Notes: generated from the sequence alone by a model not told the origin. A stretch of DNA of 54,886 bases from Amycolatopsis orientalis DSM 43388 (GCF_000411975.1 NZ_ASXG01000189.1:1-54886), one strand, 5' to 3'. Shown: positions 14,900 through 24,224, numbered from the stretch's first letter. Numbers and translations: made by a program.

Positions 14900-16471
14900 A
14901 TGAGGCGCATGGTCAGCTCAGCAGCCACGTCCACGGCCGGGCCCGGCCCGGTCAGCCCGTCCCGCGCCGAGTTCCGCGCGCTGGCCGAGAGCCGCCGCGT
15001 GATCCCCGTGGTGCGCCGGGTGCTCGCCGACGGCGAGACCCCGCTGGGGATCTACCGGAAACTCGCCGCCGACCGGCCCGGCACGTTCCTCTTCGAATCG
15101 GCCGAGAACGGGAAATCGTGGTCGCGCTGGTCGTTCGTCGGCGTGCGCAGCCCGGCCGCGCTGACGGTCCGCGACGGCAAGGCGGTCTGGACCGGCACCC
15201 CGCCGGACAACCTGCCCACCGAGGGCGACCCGCTGCAGGTGCTGCGCGCGACCGTCGAGGCGCTGCACACCGAACCGCTGCCCGGCCTGCCCCCGCTGAC
15301 CGGCGGGATGGTCGGCTACCTCGGCTACGATTCGGTTCGCTGGCTGGAAAAGCTGCCCGAGCTGGCCGAACGGGACCTCGACATCCCCGAGCTGACCATG
15401 CTGCTCGCCACCGATCTCGCCGCGTTCGACCACCACGAGGGCACTGTCACGCTGATCGCCAACGCGGTCAACTGGGACGACTCCGCCGAACGCGTGGACG
15501 CCGCGTACGACGACGCGCTGGCCCGGCTGTCCGCGATGACCGAGCAGCTGCGGGTGCCCGCGCCGCCGACGGTCGCGACGTTCGACCGGCCCGCGCCGGA
15601 ATTCCGCCGCCACCGCAGCAAGGAAGACTTCCACGCGGCCGTCGACAAGGCGGTCGAGGCGATCAAGGCCGGCGAAGCGTTCCAGATCGTGCCGTCGCAA
15701 CGGTTCGAGATCGAGACCGGGGCCGACGCGCTCGACGTGTACCGCGTGCTCCGCACCTCCAACCCGAGCCCGTACATGTACCTGCTGCGGCTGGAGGGCT
15801 TCGACATCGTCGGCTCCAGCCCGGAATCGCTGGTGACCGTCCGCGACGGCCGCGCCACCACGCATCCGATCGCGGGCACCCGCTGGCGCGGCGCGGATCC
15901 GGAGGAGGACGCGCAGCTGGCCAAGGACCTGCTGGCGGACGAGAAGGAGCGCGCCGAGCACCTGATGCTGGTCGACCTCGGCCGCAACGACCTCGGCAAG
16001 GTCTGCAAACCGGGCACCGTGCACGTGGTCGACTTCTTCCAGATCGAGCGCTACAGCCACGTCATGCACATCGTGTCCACGGTGACCGGCGAGCTGAAGG
16101 ACGACGCCACGGCGTTCGACGCGGTCGCGGCCTGCTTCCCGGCGGGCACCCTGTCCGGCGCGCCGAAGGTCCGGGCGATGCAGCTGATCGAGGAGCTGGA
16201 ACCGGTGCGCCGCGCGCTGTACGGCGGCGTCGTCGGCTACCTGGACTTCGCCGGCGACGCGGACACGGCGATCGCCATCCGCACCGCGCTGATGCGCGAC
16301 GGGACCGCGTACGTGCAGGCGGGCGGCGGCGTGGTCGCGGACTCGGTGCCGGACTACGAGGACACCGAATCGCTCAACAAGGCCCGCACCGTGCTGTCCG
16401 CGATCGCCGCGGCGGGCACGATGATCCCCGCGGGGGAACTGGACCCGGCCGAGGACGCGGCCGGTGTCTGA
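14900..16471 (+). CDS. trpE: anthranilate synthase component I
   Basis: A 523-residue TrpE. FLFES at residues 63-67 with WSRWSF downstream corresponds to the tryptophan feedback-binding LLES element; the chorismate-binding C-terminal domain has IVPSQRFE, GSSPESLV, IAGTRWRG, LVDLGRNDLG, SGAPKVRAM and YVQAGGGVVADS. It converts chorismate and ammonia to anthranilate. A second in-frame ATG at 14909 is equally possible. No Trp-rich leader ORF was seen in the 45 bp upstream. trpG and trpD are not in the window. It overlaps the next gene by eight bases. Confidence 0.96.
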   Translation: MRRMVSSAATSTAGPGPVSPSRAEFRALAESRRVIPVVRRVLADGETPLGIYRKLAADRPGTFLFESAENGKSWSRWSFVGVRSPAALTVRDGKAVWTGTPPDNLPTEGDPLQVLRATVEALHTEPLPGLPPLTGGMVGYLGYDSVRWLEKLPELAERDLDIPELTMLLATDLAAFDHHEGTVTLIANAVNWDDSAERVDAAYDDALARLSAMTEQLRVPAPPTVATFDRPAPEFRRHRSKEDFHAAVDKAVEAIKAGEAFQIVPSQRFEIETGADALDVYRVLRTSNPSPYMYLLRLEGFDIVGSSPESLVTVRDGRATTHPIAGTRWRGADPEEDAQLAKDLLADEKERAEHLMLVDLGRNDLGKVCKPGTVHVVDFFQIERYSHVMHIVSTVTGELKDDATAFDAVAACFPAGTLSGAPKVRAMQLIEELEPVRRALYGGVVGYLDFAGDADTAIAIRTALMRDGTAYVQAGGGVVADSVPDYEDTESLNKARTVLSAIAAAGTMIPAGELDPAEDAAGV

Positions 16472-17090
16472 GCGGCCCGAGGAGGCGGAACCACGGCGCG
16501 GCGGCGCCGAGGCGGAAGAGCCCGGCCCGGCCGCGGGCGGCGGGAAGGCGAAGCGTCCACTGTGGACGATCATCGTCGCTCTCCTGCTCGGCGCGCTGGC
16601 GTTGTGGGGGTCCTCCCGGATGGTGTGGTTCGCCGAAGTCCGCGACGAGGGCGTGCGCGGCACCGTGCTGTACACCGAACCCGGCGAGCAGCGCGCCACC
16701 GCGCTCGTTCCGCTGGCGATCCTCGCGCTCGCGGGCGTCGCCGGGGCCGTCGCGACCGGCGGCTGGTTGCGCCGGGTGCTCGGAATCGTGCTGGTGCTCG
16801 CTGGCGCCGCGGGCGTCTGGAACGGCGTCGACGGCATCAAGTTCGGCGGCTTCGCGCCCGGGCTGCCCGGCACGGAAATCGTGCTCGGCCACCTGATCGC
16901 CGTCCTCGGCGGAATTCTCGTCGCGCTCGGCGGGTTGGCAGCCATCAAGTGGGCGGGAGCCGCGCGCAAGCTCGGGGCCCGTTACGCCGCGCCGGGAGCC
17001 AAGGCGGCGCGGAAGGACCCGGACACCGAGCTGTGGGAGGCGCTGTCGGAGGGGGACGACCCGACCGACCGCGGGGATCCGCGCCGCTGA
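16464..17090 (+). CDS. Trp-biosynthesis-associated membrane protein (TIGR02234 type)
   Basis: A 208-residue membrane protein with a charged N-terminus, four hydrophobic segments (about 32-52, 76-96, 100-118 and 135-160) and an acidic tail. Position between trpE and trpC and the topology match the actinobacterial family named for this location (TIGR02234). Its function is not established. The GTG start lies eight bases inside trpE, so translation is coupled. Confidence 0.85.
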   Translation: MSERPEEAEPRRGGAEAEEPGPAAGGGKAKRPLWTIIVALLLGALALWGSSRMVWFAEVRDEGVRGTVLYTEPGEQRATALVPLAILALAGVAGAVATGGWLRRVLGIVLVLAGAAGVWNGVDGIKFGGFAPGLPGTEIVLGHLIAVLGGILVALGGLAAIKWAGAARKLGARYAAPGAKAARKDPDTELWEALSEGDDPTDRGDPRR

Positions 17091-17157
17091 GCAACCCGGA
17101 ACCGGTCGGCGAACGAGCGGGGGTTAGCATCATTTCGGCGGGAAGGGGAAGGTTTTT

Positions 17158-17214
17158 GTGAGCGAGCTTGCGAGTGGACCCAGGAGTGCGGCAGCGGGTA
17201 GGGGCGTCCGATGA
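17158..17214 (+). other. 18-codon mini-ORF overlapping the trpC start
   Basis: GTG at 17158 follows a GGGAAGGGGAAGG purine stretch and encodes VSELASGPRSAAAGRGVR, with its TGA overlapping the trpC ATG. It has no Trp codon, so it is not a classic trp attenuator. The opening is a very common actinobacterial intergenic sequence. It may serve only to couple ribosomes onto trpC. Confidence 0.3.
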
Positions 17215-18020
17215 GCGTGCTCGAAGACATCGTCGCCGGCGTGCGCGAGGACCTCGCGCAGCGGGAATCCGCGCTGCCGTTCGACGAGCTGAAGGCCCGG
17301 GCGGCCAAGGCGGCCCCGCCGCGTGACGTGATGGCGGCGCTGCGCGAATCCGGCATCGGCGTCATCGCCGAGGTGAAGCGGCGCAGCCCGTCCAAGGGCG
17401 AGCTGGCCACGATTCCCGACCCGGCCGCGCTGGCCCGCGACTACGAGGACGCCGGCGCGCGCGTGATCAGCGTGCTCACCGAGCAGCGCCGTTTCGGCGG
17501 CTCGCTGGCCGACCTCGACGCGGTGCGCGCCGCGGTCGACATTCCCGTGCTGCGCAAGGACTTCGTCGTCAGCCCGTACCAGGTGCACGAGGCCCGGCTG
17601 CACGGCGCGGACATGGTCCTGCTGATCGTCGCCGCGCTGGAGCAGAACGCGCTCGCCGCGCTGCTCGACCGGGTCGAATCGCTCGGCATGACCGCGCTCG
17701 TGGAGATCCACAACGCCGAGGAGGCCGACCGCGCGCTCGAAGCGGGCGCGAAGGTCATCGGCGTCAACGCGCGCAACCTGCACACCCTCGAAGTGGACCG
17801 CGACGTGTTCTCCCGCCTCGCGCCCGGCCTGCCGATGGACGTGTTCAAGGTCGCCGAGTCCGGCGTGCGCGGCCCCGGCGACCTGATGTCGTACGCCGGG
17901 CACGGCGCGGACGCGGTGCTCGTCGGCGAGGGCCTGGTGGCCTCCGGCGACCCGAAGGGCGCGGTCGTCAAGCTCGTCACCGCCGGTTCGCACCCGGCTT
18001 GCCCGAGGCCGTCGCGGTGA
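17211..18020 (+). CDS. trpC: indole-3-glycerol phosphate synthase
   Basis: A 269-residue TIM barrel. VIAEVKRRSPSKG at residues 51-63 carries the catalytic Glu54 and Lys56; LRKDFVVSPYQV, ALVEIHN and GVNARNL are further active-site strands. It decarboxylates and closes CdRP to indole glycerol phosphate. The ATG at 17211 overlaps the stop of the preceding mini-ORF, and the TGA overlaps the proposed trpB GTG (GTGA). Confidence 0.96.
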   Translation: MSVLEDIVAGVREDLAQRESALPFDELKARAAKAAPPRDVMAALRESGIGVIAEVKRRSPSKGELATIPDPAALARDYEDAGARVISVLTEQRRFGGSLADLDAVRAAVDIPVLRKDFVVSPYQVHEARLHGADMVLLIVAALEQNALAALLDRVESLGMTALVEIHNAEEADRALEAGAKVIGVNARNLHTLEVDRDVFSRLAPGLPMDVFKVAESGVRGPGDLMSYAGHGADAVLVGEGLVASGDPKGAVVKLVTAGSHPACPRPSR

Positions 18021-19234
18021 CCGCACGCGGCAAGCACGACCCGGACGAGCGCGGCTACTACGGCCCGTACGGCGGCCGGTTCATGCCGGAAGCGCTGATC
18101 GGCGTGGTCGACGAGGTCGCGGCGGAGTACGAGAAGGCCCGGAACGACCCGGAGTTCACCGGCGAGCTGAACCGGCTGCTCACCGAGTACGCGGGCCGTC
18201 CGTCGCTGCTGACCGAGGCCAAGCGGTTCGGCGAGCACGCCGGCGGCGCGCGGGTGTTCCTCAAGCGCGAGGACCTCAACCACACCGGGTCGCACAAGAT
18301 CAACAACGTGCTCGGCCAGGCGCTGCTCACCGTGCGGATGGGCAAGAAGCGCGTCATCGCGGAGACCGGCGCGGGCCAGCACGGCGTCGCCACCGCCACC
18401 GCGTGCGCGCTGCTCGGCCTCGACTGCGTCGTGTACATGGGCGAGGTCGACACCGAGCGCCAGGCGCTGAACGTGGCGCGGATGAAGCTGCTCGGCGCCG
18501 AGGTCGTGCCGGTGAAAACCGGGTCGCGCACGCTCAAGGACGCGATCAACGAGGCGCTGCGCGACTGGGTCACCAACGCCGACACCACGCACTACCTCTT
18601 CGGCACCGCCGCCGGCCCGTCGCCGTTCCCGATGATGGTGCGCAATTTCCACCACGTCATCGGCGAGGAGGCGCGGGCGCAGATCCTGGAGAAGGCGGGC
18701 CGGCTTCCGGACGTCGTCGCGGCGTGCGTCGGCGGCGGGTCCAACGCCATCGGCATCTTCTCCGGGTTCTACGACGACCCGTCGGTGCGGCTGGTCGGCC
18801 TCGAGCCGGGCGGCGAGGGCATCGAGGGCAACCGGCACGGCGCGACGCTCACCAAGGGCAGCCCGGGCAACCTGCACGGCGCGATGTCGTACCTGCTGCA
18901 GGACGAGGACGGCCAGACGGTCGAATCGCATTCGATCTCCGCGGGCCTGGACTACCCGGGCGTCGGCCCGGAGCACGCGTGGCTGAAGGACTCCGGCCGC
19001 GCCGAGTACCGCCCGGTCACCGACGCGGCCGCGATGGACGCGTTCCGGCTGCTGTCGCGCACCGAGGGCATCATCCCGGCGATCGAATCGGCGCACGCGC
19101 TCGCCGGGGCCCTTGACCTTGGCCGCGAGCTGGGCCCGGAGGGGCTGATCGTGGTCAACCTCTCCGGCCGGGGCGACAAGGACATGGACACCGCGGCCCG
19201 CTGGTTCGGGCTCGTGGACGGGGAGGGCAAGTGA
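18017..19234 (+). CDS. trpB: tryptophan synthase beta subunit
   Basis: A 405-residue PLP enzyme. NHTGSHKINN places the PLP lysine at Lys94 from the GTG at 18017; AETGAGQHG, the GGGSNA phosphate-binding loop and NLSGRGDKD follow. It condenses indole with serine. GTG 18017 is preferred over a TTG six codons upstream because it gives a four-base GTGA overlap with trpC, the arrangement seen across this operon. It overlaps trpA by four bases. Confidence 0.95.
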   Translation: MTARGKHDPDERGYYGPYGGRFMPEALIGVVDEVAAEYEKARNDPEFTGELNRLLTEYAGRPSLLTEAKRFGEHAGGARVFLKREDLNHTGSHKINNVLGQALLTVRMGKKRVIAETGAGQHGVATATACALLGLDCVVYMGEVDTERQALNVARMKLLGAEVVPVKTGSRTLKDAINEALRDWVTNADTTHYLFGTAAGPSPFPMMVRNFHHVIGEEARAQILEKAGRLPDVVAACVGGGSNAIGIFSGFYDDPSVRLVGLEPGGEGIEGNRHGATLTKGSPGNLHGAMSYLLQDEDGQTVESHSISAGLDYPGVGPEHAWLKDSGRAEYRPVTDAAAMDAFRLLSRTEGIIPAIESAHALAGALDLGRELGPEGLIVVNLSGRGDKDMDTAARWFGLVDGEGK

Positions 19235-20022
19235 GCGGCCTCGACGAGCTGTTCGCGGCGACGCGGGCGGAACACCGGGCCGCGCTGGTCGGCTACCTGC
19301 CGGCCGGCTTCCCGTCCGTGGAGAATTCCAAGGACCTGCTGGCCGCCACGATCGACGGCGGGGCGGACCTGGTCGAGGTCGGCGTCCCGTACTCCGACCC
19401 GGTCATGGACGGTCCCACCATCCAGGCGGCCGCCGAAGCCGCGCTGGCGAGCGGATTCCGGCTGAAGCAGCTGTTCGAGGTCGTGGAATCGGTGTCGGCG
19501 CGCGGCGGTCGCGCGGTGGTCATGACGTACTGGAACCCGGTGCACCGCTACGGGGTCGACGCGTTCGCGCGCGACCTGGCCGCGGCCGGCGGGCTGGGCT
19601 TGATCACGCCGGACCTGATCCCGGACGAGGCCGACGAGTGGATCGCCGCTTCGCAGGCGCACGGGCTGGACCGGATCTTCCTGGTCGCGCCGTCGTCGTC
19701 GGACGAACGCCTGGCGAAGACCACGGCGGCGTCGTCGGGCTTCGTGTACGCGACCGCGGTGATGGGCGTGACCGGCGCCCGCGACGCGGTGGGCGTGCAC
19801 GCCGAGGACCTGGTGCGCCGGACCCGGGAGCACACGCAGCTGCCGATCGGCGTGGGCCTCGGGGTCCGCTCGCGGGAGCAGGCCGCGCAGGTGGCCGGGT
19901 TCGCGGACGCGGTGATCGTCGGATCCGCGCTGGTCACGGCCGCGGCGGACGGTCCGGACGGCGTGGCGGAGCTGGCTTCGGAGCTGGCGAAGGGCGTGCG
20001 CGAGGCGGGCACTGCAGCCTGA
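19231..20022 (+). CDS. trpA: tryptophan synthase alpha subunit
   Basis: A 263-residue TIM barrel with the catalytic pair at Glu49 and Asp60 (LVEVGVPYSDPVMD), matching the classical numbering, and the phosphate loop GLGVRS. It cleaves indole glycerol phosphate and channels indole to TrpB. GTG start, four-base overlap with trpB. It ends the trp operon; a Uma2 gene with its own promoter follows. Confidence 0.96.
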   Translation: MSGLDELFAATRAEHRAALVGYLPAGFPSVENSKDLLAATIDGGADLVEVGVPYSDPVMDGPTIQAAAEAALASGFRLKQLFEVVESVSARGGRAVVMTYWNPVHRYGVDAFARDLAAAGGLGLITPDLIPDEADEWIAASQAHGLDRIFLVAPSSSDERLAKTTAASSGFVYATAVMGVTGARDAVGVHAEDLVRRTREHTQLPIGVGLGVRSREQAAQVAGFADAVIVGSALVTAAADGPDGVAELASELAKGVREAGTAA

Positions 20023-20043
20023 TCTCTCCTCGCGGGCCGGAAA

Positions 20044-20066
20044 CTGTCGGTGGTCGTTCGTACTCT
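20044..20066 (+). promoter_or_regulatory. second PafBC-type (RecA-independent damage) promoter
   Basis: CTGTCGGTG, eight bases (GTCGTTCG), TACTCT, then six bases to the ATG at 20073. Only the first base differs from the TTGTCRGTG-N8-TANNNT consensus, and 16 of 16 bases of the box plus spacer equal the site at 1123-1145. Confidence 0.7.
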
Positions 20067-20072
20067 CTCGGT

Positions 20073-20615
20073 ATGCAGATGAACGACGTCGACCCGGGTA
20101 AGTCTCCGGGGTTGGCAGAAGTACTTGCCCTGCCGAACGAACAGCTCGTCGGCAACCGGATCGAGGGAGTCGACGGGACCCTGGTGATGGGTCCGGCTCC
20201 GACTGCGCTGCACCAGCAGTGGTTGCAGCGATTGCAGCTCGCCGTCGTGCCAGCCTTGCCGAAGGGCAGCGAAGTGTTCCCCGGCGTCGCGGTCCGCTGT
20301 GGCGAAAGCAGGCTGCTGATCCCGGACTTCGTGATCGTCACCTGCCCGGACGTGGCGACGACCTGGTACCCGGCCTCCGAAGTGCTGCTGGTCGCGGAAA
20401 TCGAATCCCCCTCCACGAGGGTGCAGGACCGGATCTTCAAGAAAGCCCTCTACGCCGAAGCCCGCATCCCGTACTACCTGCTCGTCGACCCGGAGCAGGA
20501 AGCCGCCACCGTCTACGCGCTTTCCGACGGCGACTACCTGCCGCACGCGAAGAGCGAGGGCGGCGTGCTCACGCTGGCCGAACCGTTCCCCGCGGAGCTG
20601 GATCTGCGCGGTTGA
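20073..20615 (+). CDS. Uma2-family (DUF820) protein, PD-(D/E)XK nuclease fold
   Basis: A 180-residue Uma2 protein. RLLIPDFVIVTC followed by LLVAEIESPSTRVQDRIFKKALYAEARIPYYLLVD carries the restriction-endonuclease-like core (Asp, then Glu-x-Glu, and the conserved K). Uma2 proteins are widespread in cyanobacteria and actinobacteria and their substrates are unknown. The ATG at 20073 is six bases after the -10, so leaderless; an ATG two codons later is possible. The damage-type promoter suggests a DNA-repair-linked role in this organism. Confidence 0.85.
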   Translation: MQMNDVDPGKSPGLAEVLALPNEQLVGNRIEGVDGTLVMGPAPTALHQQWLQRLQLAVVPALPKGSEVFPGVAVRCGESRLLIPDFVIVTCPDVATTWYPASEVLLVAEIESPSTRVQDRIFKKALYAEARIPYYLLVDPEQEAATVYALSDGDYLPHAKSEGGVLTLAEPFPAELDLRG

Positions 20616-20663
20616 CCGGCCAGTTGTACGCATCGTGTACGCCGTCCGCGCACAGTGCGGCGC

Positions 20664-21323
20664 ATGGCTTTCGACATCGGACAGGTTCCCCGGAGGACGT
20701 TCCTGCGCGGGGCGGCCGGCGTGAGCGCTGCCGTGGCGGCAGGGCTCGTGCTGCCCGGCTTCGCGGACGCCGCGGCCGCACCGCGGATCTACAGCTGTGC
20801 CGAATGGGGTGCGCGGCCGCCCGCTGATCCGCTCACCACGCTCGACCATCCCGCCAATCGCGTGCTCATCCACCACATCGACTGCCCCAACAGCACCGAC
20901 TATTCGCTCGAGCACGCGTTCCAGGTCGCGCGCGACGACCAGGCCGACCACATCGACAACAACGGCTGGTCCGACACCGGCCAGCACTTCACGGTCTCCC
21001 GTGGCGGCTACCGCCTCGAAGGACGCCACGGCAGCCTGGACGCGTTGCGCAGCGGCAAAAAGATCGTCCGCGCGGCGCATTGCCCCGGCCAAAACGACAA
21101 CGCGATCGGCATCGAGAACGAGGGCACCTACATGAAGGTCGCCCCGCCGAAGGCGCAGTTCGATTCGCTGGTGGTGTTCGTGGCGTACGTGTGCCGCCAA
21201 TATGGCATCCCGGTGAAGGAAATCAAGGGACACCGCGACTTCTACAACACGGACTGTCCGGGCGACAAGCTGTACGCGATGCTGCCCGAGTTGCAGTCCA
21301 GGGTGGCGGCGTTGCTTCGTTGA
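20664..21323 (+). CDS. Tat-exported peptidoglycan-recognition-type amidase
   Basis: A 219-residue protein with a Tat signal (PRRTFLRGAAG, hydrophobic stretch, AAAAPR cleavage region) and an amidase_2/PGRP domain: RVLIHHIDCPNSTD, HFTVSRGGYRLEGRHGSLDAL, AAHCPGQNDNAIGIENEGTY, IKGHRDFYNTDCPGDKLY. The His of LIHHID, the His of GHRDF and the Cys of DCPG are the usual zinc ligands, so it should cleave N-acetylmuramoyl-L-alanine bonds outside the membrane. Start at ATG 20664; an upstream start three codons earlier is possible. Convergent with the glutamine-synthetase-like gene. Confidence 0.9.
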   Translation: MAFDIGQVPRRTFLRGAAGVSAAVAAGLVLPGFADAAAAPRIYSCAEWGARPPADPLTTLDHPANRVLIHHIDCPNSTDYSLEHAFQVARDDQADHIDNNGWSDTGQHFTVSRGGYRLEGRHGSLDALRSGKKIVRAAHCPGQNDNAIGIENEGTYMKVAPPKAQFDSLVVFVAYVCRQYGIPVKEIKGHRDFYNTDCPGDKLYAMLPELQSRVAALLR

Positions 21324-21329
21324 GCGGGG

Positions 21330-22706
21330 TCAGTGCAGGAAACGCATGGCCCGGCACAACTCCGCGGGTTCCAGCGCTCCCAGCTCGGCCACCTCGGCGC
21401 GGCGCACGTCCGCCAACGTCGTGGCCAGCTGGGGCCCGAACGCGGCACGGAGCACTTCGTCCGCCTCGAAGGCATCGACCGCGTCCGCCAACGACTCCGG
21501 CAGTCGCCCGACTCCAGCCGCAGTGGCGTCAGCGGGGGAGAGCGAGCCAGGGTCCACGCTGATGGGTTCGGGCAGGTGCGCCTCTGCGTCGATTCCTGCC
21601 AGCCCGGCGAAAACCAGGCCAGCCACCACCAGATACGGGTTCGCGGTGAGGTCGAAGCACTTCACCTCCAGATTCGCCGCCGTGTCGCGCTGTCCGGCCG
21701 CACCGCGGATCAGCCGCAATGGTGCTTCGCGGTTTTCCAGTCCCCACGCGGTGAACACGCCTGCCCAGTGGTGCGGTTCCAAACGCAGATAGCTGACCAC
21801 CGACGGAGCGCCGACGGCCAGCAACGCGGGCAGCCGCTGGAAAATCCCCGCACCGAAGGATTCGGCGGTCGGGGTCAGGCCGAACGTGCCGGTACCTCCG
21901 GTGCACAGATTCCGTTCGCCGTCCCACAGGCTCAAGTGCACGTGCCCGCCGTTGCCGACCCCGCCGGGTTCGAACTTCGGCGTGAACGACGCGCGCAGTC
22001 CGTGCGCGGCGGTCACCGTGCGCACGGTTTCCCTTGTCAGCACGGCCAAATCGGCCGCGCGGACCGGGTCCGTCGCGGCGATCGACAGCTCGAACTGACC
22101 CGCCGCGTACTCCGGGTGGATCTGCTCCACCGCCACGCCGCTGCGCTCCAAAGTGGACACAACCGCGCGGAGGTATTCGTGGTTCGCGCTCAGCCTGGAG
22201 TATCCGTAGGCCGGACCGGGCAGCGGGATTCCGTCCGCGTCGGTCGCGACCCACTCCAGTTCGAAGGCCATCCGCGCGGTCAGCCCGCGTTCGGCGAGCT
22301 GGGCCGCGGCGGACGCGGCGAGCGCGCGCGTGTCCTGCGGGTGCGGCTGCCCGTCCTGGTCGAAGCGCCATGCCGGGGCCCACGCCCAGCCGGGTTGCGC
22401 GGCGAGGACGGCGAGCGCGTCGAGGTCGGGGTGCAGCCGCAGGTCGCCGACGGGGCCGAGGGAGTGCTCGCCGTTCGCGATGCTGTCGGTGCCGAGGAAG
22501 AAATCGAACGAGTTGGACGCGCCGACTCCCCATGCCGCGACCTGCGCCAGCCGCGCCACCGGCACCGCCTTGACCCGGGAAATCCCGGAATTGTCCACAA
22601 AACTCAGCGCGACCAGGTCTACGCCCGCCTGCTCCAGGTGTCCGGCGGCGGCCGCGCCGAGTTCCGCGAGCCGGTCGCGGTCGAGGTTCGAGGGGATGGA
22701 CGGCAA
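21330..22706 (-). CDS. glutamine-synthetase-family ligase (GlnA-like, non-canonical)
   Basis: A 458-residue protein with the GS fold: FVDNSGISRVKAV at the N-terminus, MAFELEW (metal Glu), GNGGHVHLSLWD, FTAWGLENREAPLRL, and LEVKCFDLTANPYLVVAGLVFAGLAGI. Canonical GlnA has R-x-x-D in the last block and the NLYDLP adenylylation tyrosine; here Lys-Cys replaces the first Arg and no NLYDLP is visible. It is therefore more likely a gamma-glutamyl-amine ligase than the main ammonia-assimilating enzyme. The TTG at 22706 is preceded by AAGGAG at six bases. It is divergent from the permease-amidohydrolase-M20 operon. Confidence 0.85.
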   Translation of the reverse strand: MPSIPSNLDRDRLAELGAAAAGHLEQAGVDLVALSFVDNSGISRVKAVPVARLAQVAAWGVGASNSFDFFLGTDSIANGEHSLGPVGDLRLHPDLDALAVLAAQPGWAWAPAWRFDQDGQPHPQDTRALAASAAAQLAERGLTARMAFELEWVATDADGIPLPGPAYGYSRLSANHEYLRAVVSTLERSGVAVEQIHPEYAAGQFELSIAATDPVRAADLAVLTRETVRTVTAAHGLRASFTPKFEPGGVGNGGHVHLSLWDGERNLCTGGTGTFGLTPTAESFGAGIFQRLPALLAVGAPSVVSYLRLEPHHWAGVFTAWGLENREAPLRLIRGAAGQRDTAANLEVKCFDLTANPYLVVAGLVFAGLAGIDAEAHLPEPISVDPGSLSPADATAAGVGRLPESLADAVDAFEADEVLRAAFGPQLATTLADVRRAEVAELGALEPAELCRAMRFLH

Positions 22707-22808
22707 GGCGCGCTCCTTCGCTGCTGGACGAGGTTCAGCCGGTCGGCGCTCGCCGTCCGCGCCGCCTCGGATGTTCACTGTGTACTCCGCGGGGAAAGGA
22801 GCGCATCC

Positions 22809-24224
22809 GTGTCCGGAAACCGTCCCGAACTACGGCGCACCTTGTCGGTCTGGCAGGCCGTCGGGCTGTCCGTCGCGCTCATGGCACCCAGCATGGCCGC
22901 GAACATCAATCCGCAGCAAACCGCCGCGGCCGCCGGACGCGCGGTGCCGCTGGCGTTCCTCCTTTCGGCGGCAGGAGTGCTGCTGGTGGCGTACGGCTTC
23001 GTCCAGCTCTGCCGCTACTACCAGCACGCCGGTTCGGTCTACGCGTTCGTCGGCGCGACCCTCGGTCCGCGCGCGGGGGTGGTGTCCGGGATCGGCCTCC
23101 TCGGCACGTACACCTTCTACGCCGTGGTCACCAGCTCCGCCACGGGCGTACTGGGCACGGCATTCCTGACGCAGGTGGGAATCTGGCCGCATCCGCCGTC
23201 GTGGGGGCCGTTCGTGCTGACCGCGGTCGCGCTGGTCGGCAGCTGGCTGCTCGCGGTCGCCCCGGCCCGCCGCGGCACCAGCACGTTGCTCGCCGTCGAG
23301 GGCGCGACCATCGCGCTGATCCTGCTGGTCACCGTGGTCATCCTGGTCCGGCTGATCGCGGGCGACGCTCCCCGCGGCCAGTTCACGCTGCGGGTTTTCG
23401 TGCCAGACACCGGCGTCTCCGGCATCTTCCTCGGCGCGGTGTTCGGGTTCCTGTCGTTCGCCGGTTTCGAGGCCGCCGCGACGCTCGGCGAGGAAACCCG
23501 CGACCCGCGCCGCAACATCCCGCGCGCGATCCTCGGCACGGCGATTTTCGGCGGTGCCTACTTCGTCCTGGTGACCGCCGTCGAAATGATGGCCTTCGGC
23601 GGGGATGCCACCGCGTTCCACGATTCCCCGTCGCTGCTGGGCGACCTGGGCAGCCGCTTCGCCGGGCCGTGGGTCGGCGACGTGATCAGCGCCGGTGCCG
23701 CGATCAGCGCGTTCGGCTGCTGCCTCGCCTGCGTCGTCGGCGGCTCGCGGCTGTTGTTCGCCCTGGGACGCGACGCTTTCGATGGACGCGGCATCGGCCG
23801 AGTCTCCGCCAAAGGCACCCCCGCCGTCGCGGTGACCGTGGTCGCGCTCGCGGCGGCGTTGATCATCTTGGTGTGCGCGGTGTTCTTCGGCGCCACCGCG
23901 GACGACACTTTCGCCTGGTCAGGCTCGATCGGAACCTTGATCCTCTTGGTGATCTACCTGCTCACCACGCTCGGCGCGATCCTGCTGTTGTTCGTGCGGC
24001 GGCGGATGCGGGTGCCGTGGTGGCATCTGGTGTTCCCGCTCGGCGCGTTGGTCCTGCTCGGCTACACGGTGTACGTCAACGTCGTGCCGTACCCGACCGA
24101 GGGCCCGGCGCGGTGGTTCCCGGTCGTGGCGGGGTCGGTGCTGGTGCTCGCTGTCGTCGTAGTCGTCTCGGCGCCCGGCTTCGCCCGTAGGGTGGGGGAG
24201 AAGCTCGCCGAGGGAGACACATGA
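22809..24224 (+). CDS. APC-family amino acid/amine permease
   Basis: A 471-residue permease with about twelve membrane helices; helix 1 reads WQAVGLSVALMAPSMAANINP, and GFLSFAGFEAAATLGEETRDPRRNIPRAI is the conserved APC region around helix 6. The GTG at 22809 follows AAAGGAG. Its stop overlaps the amidohydrolase start (ATGA), and it is divergent from the GS-like gene about 100 bp away. The substrate is probably an amine or amino acid related to that cluster. Confidence 0.92.
   Translation: MSGNRPELRRTLSVWQAVGLSVALMAPSMAANINPQQTAAAAGRAVPLAFLLSAAGVLLVAYGFVQLCRYYQHAGSVYAFVGATLGPRAGVVSGIGLLGTYTFYAVVTSSATGVLGTAFLTQVGIWPHPPSWGPFVLTAVALVGSWLLAVAPARRGTSTLLAVEGATIALILLVTVVILVRLIAGDAPRGQFTLRVFVPDTGVSGIFLGAVFGFLSFAGFEAAATLGEETRDPRRNIPRAILGTAIFGGAYFVLVTAVEMMAFGGDATAFHDSPSLLGDLGSRFAGPWVGDVISAGAAISAFGCCLACVVGGSRLLFALGRDAFDGRGIGRVSAKGTPAVAVTVVALAAALIILVCAVFFGATADDTFAWSGSIGTLILLVIYLLTTLGAILLLFVRRRMRVPWWHLVFPLGALVLLGYTVYVNVVPYPTEGPARWFPVVAGSVLVLAVVVVVSAPGFARRVGEKLAEGDT

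Noticed and set aside
17158..17214. Mini-ORF before trpC as a tryptophan attenuator leader
   Set aside because: It contains no Trp codon and no terminator-like alternative stems were seen, and its first codons are a common actinobacterial intergenic sequence.
20626..20663. GTACGC-ATCG-TGTACG dyad before the amidase as an operator
   Set aside because: Imperfect short arms and no regulator nearby; could be chance.
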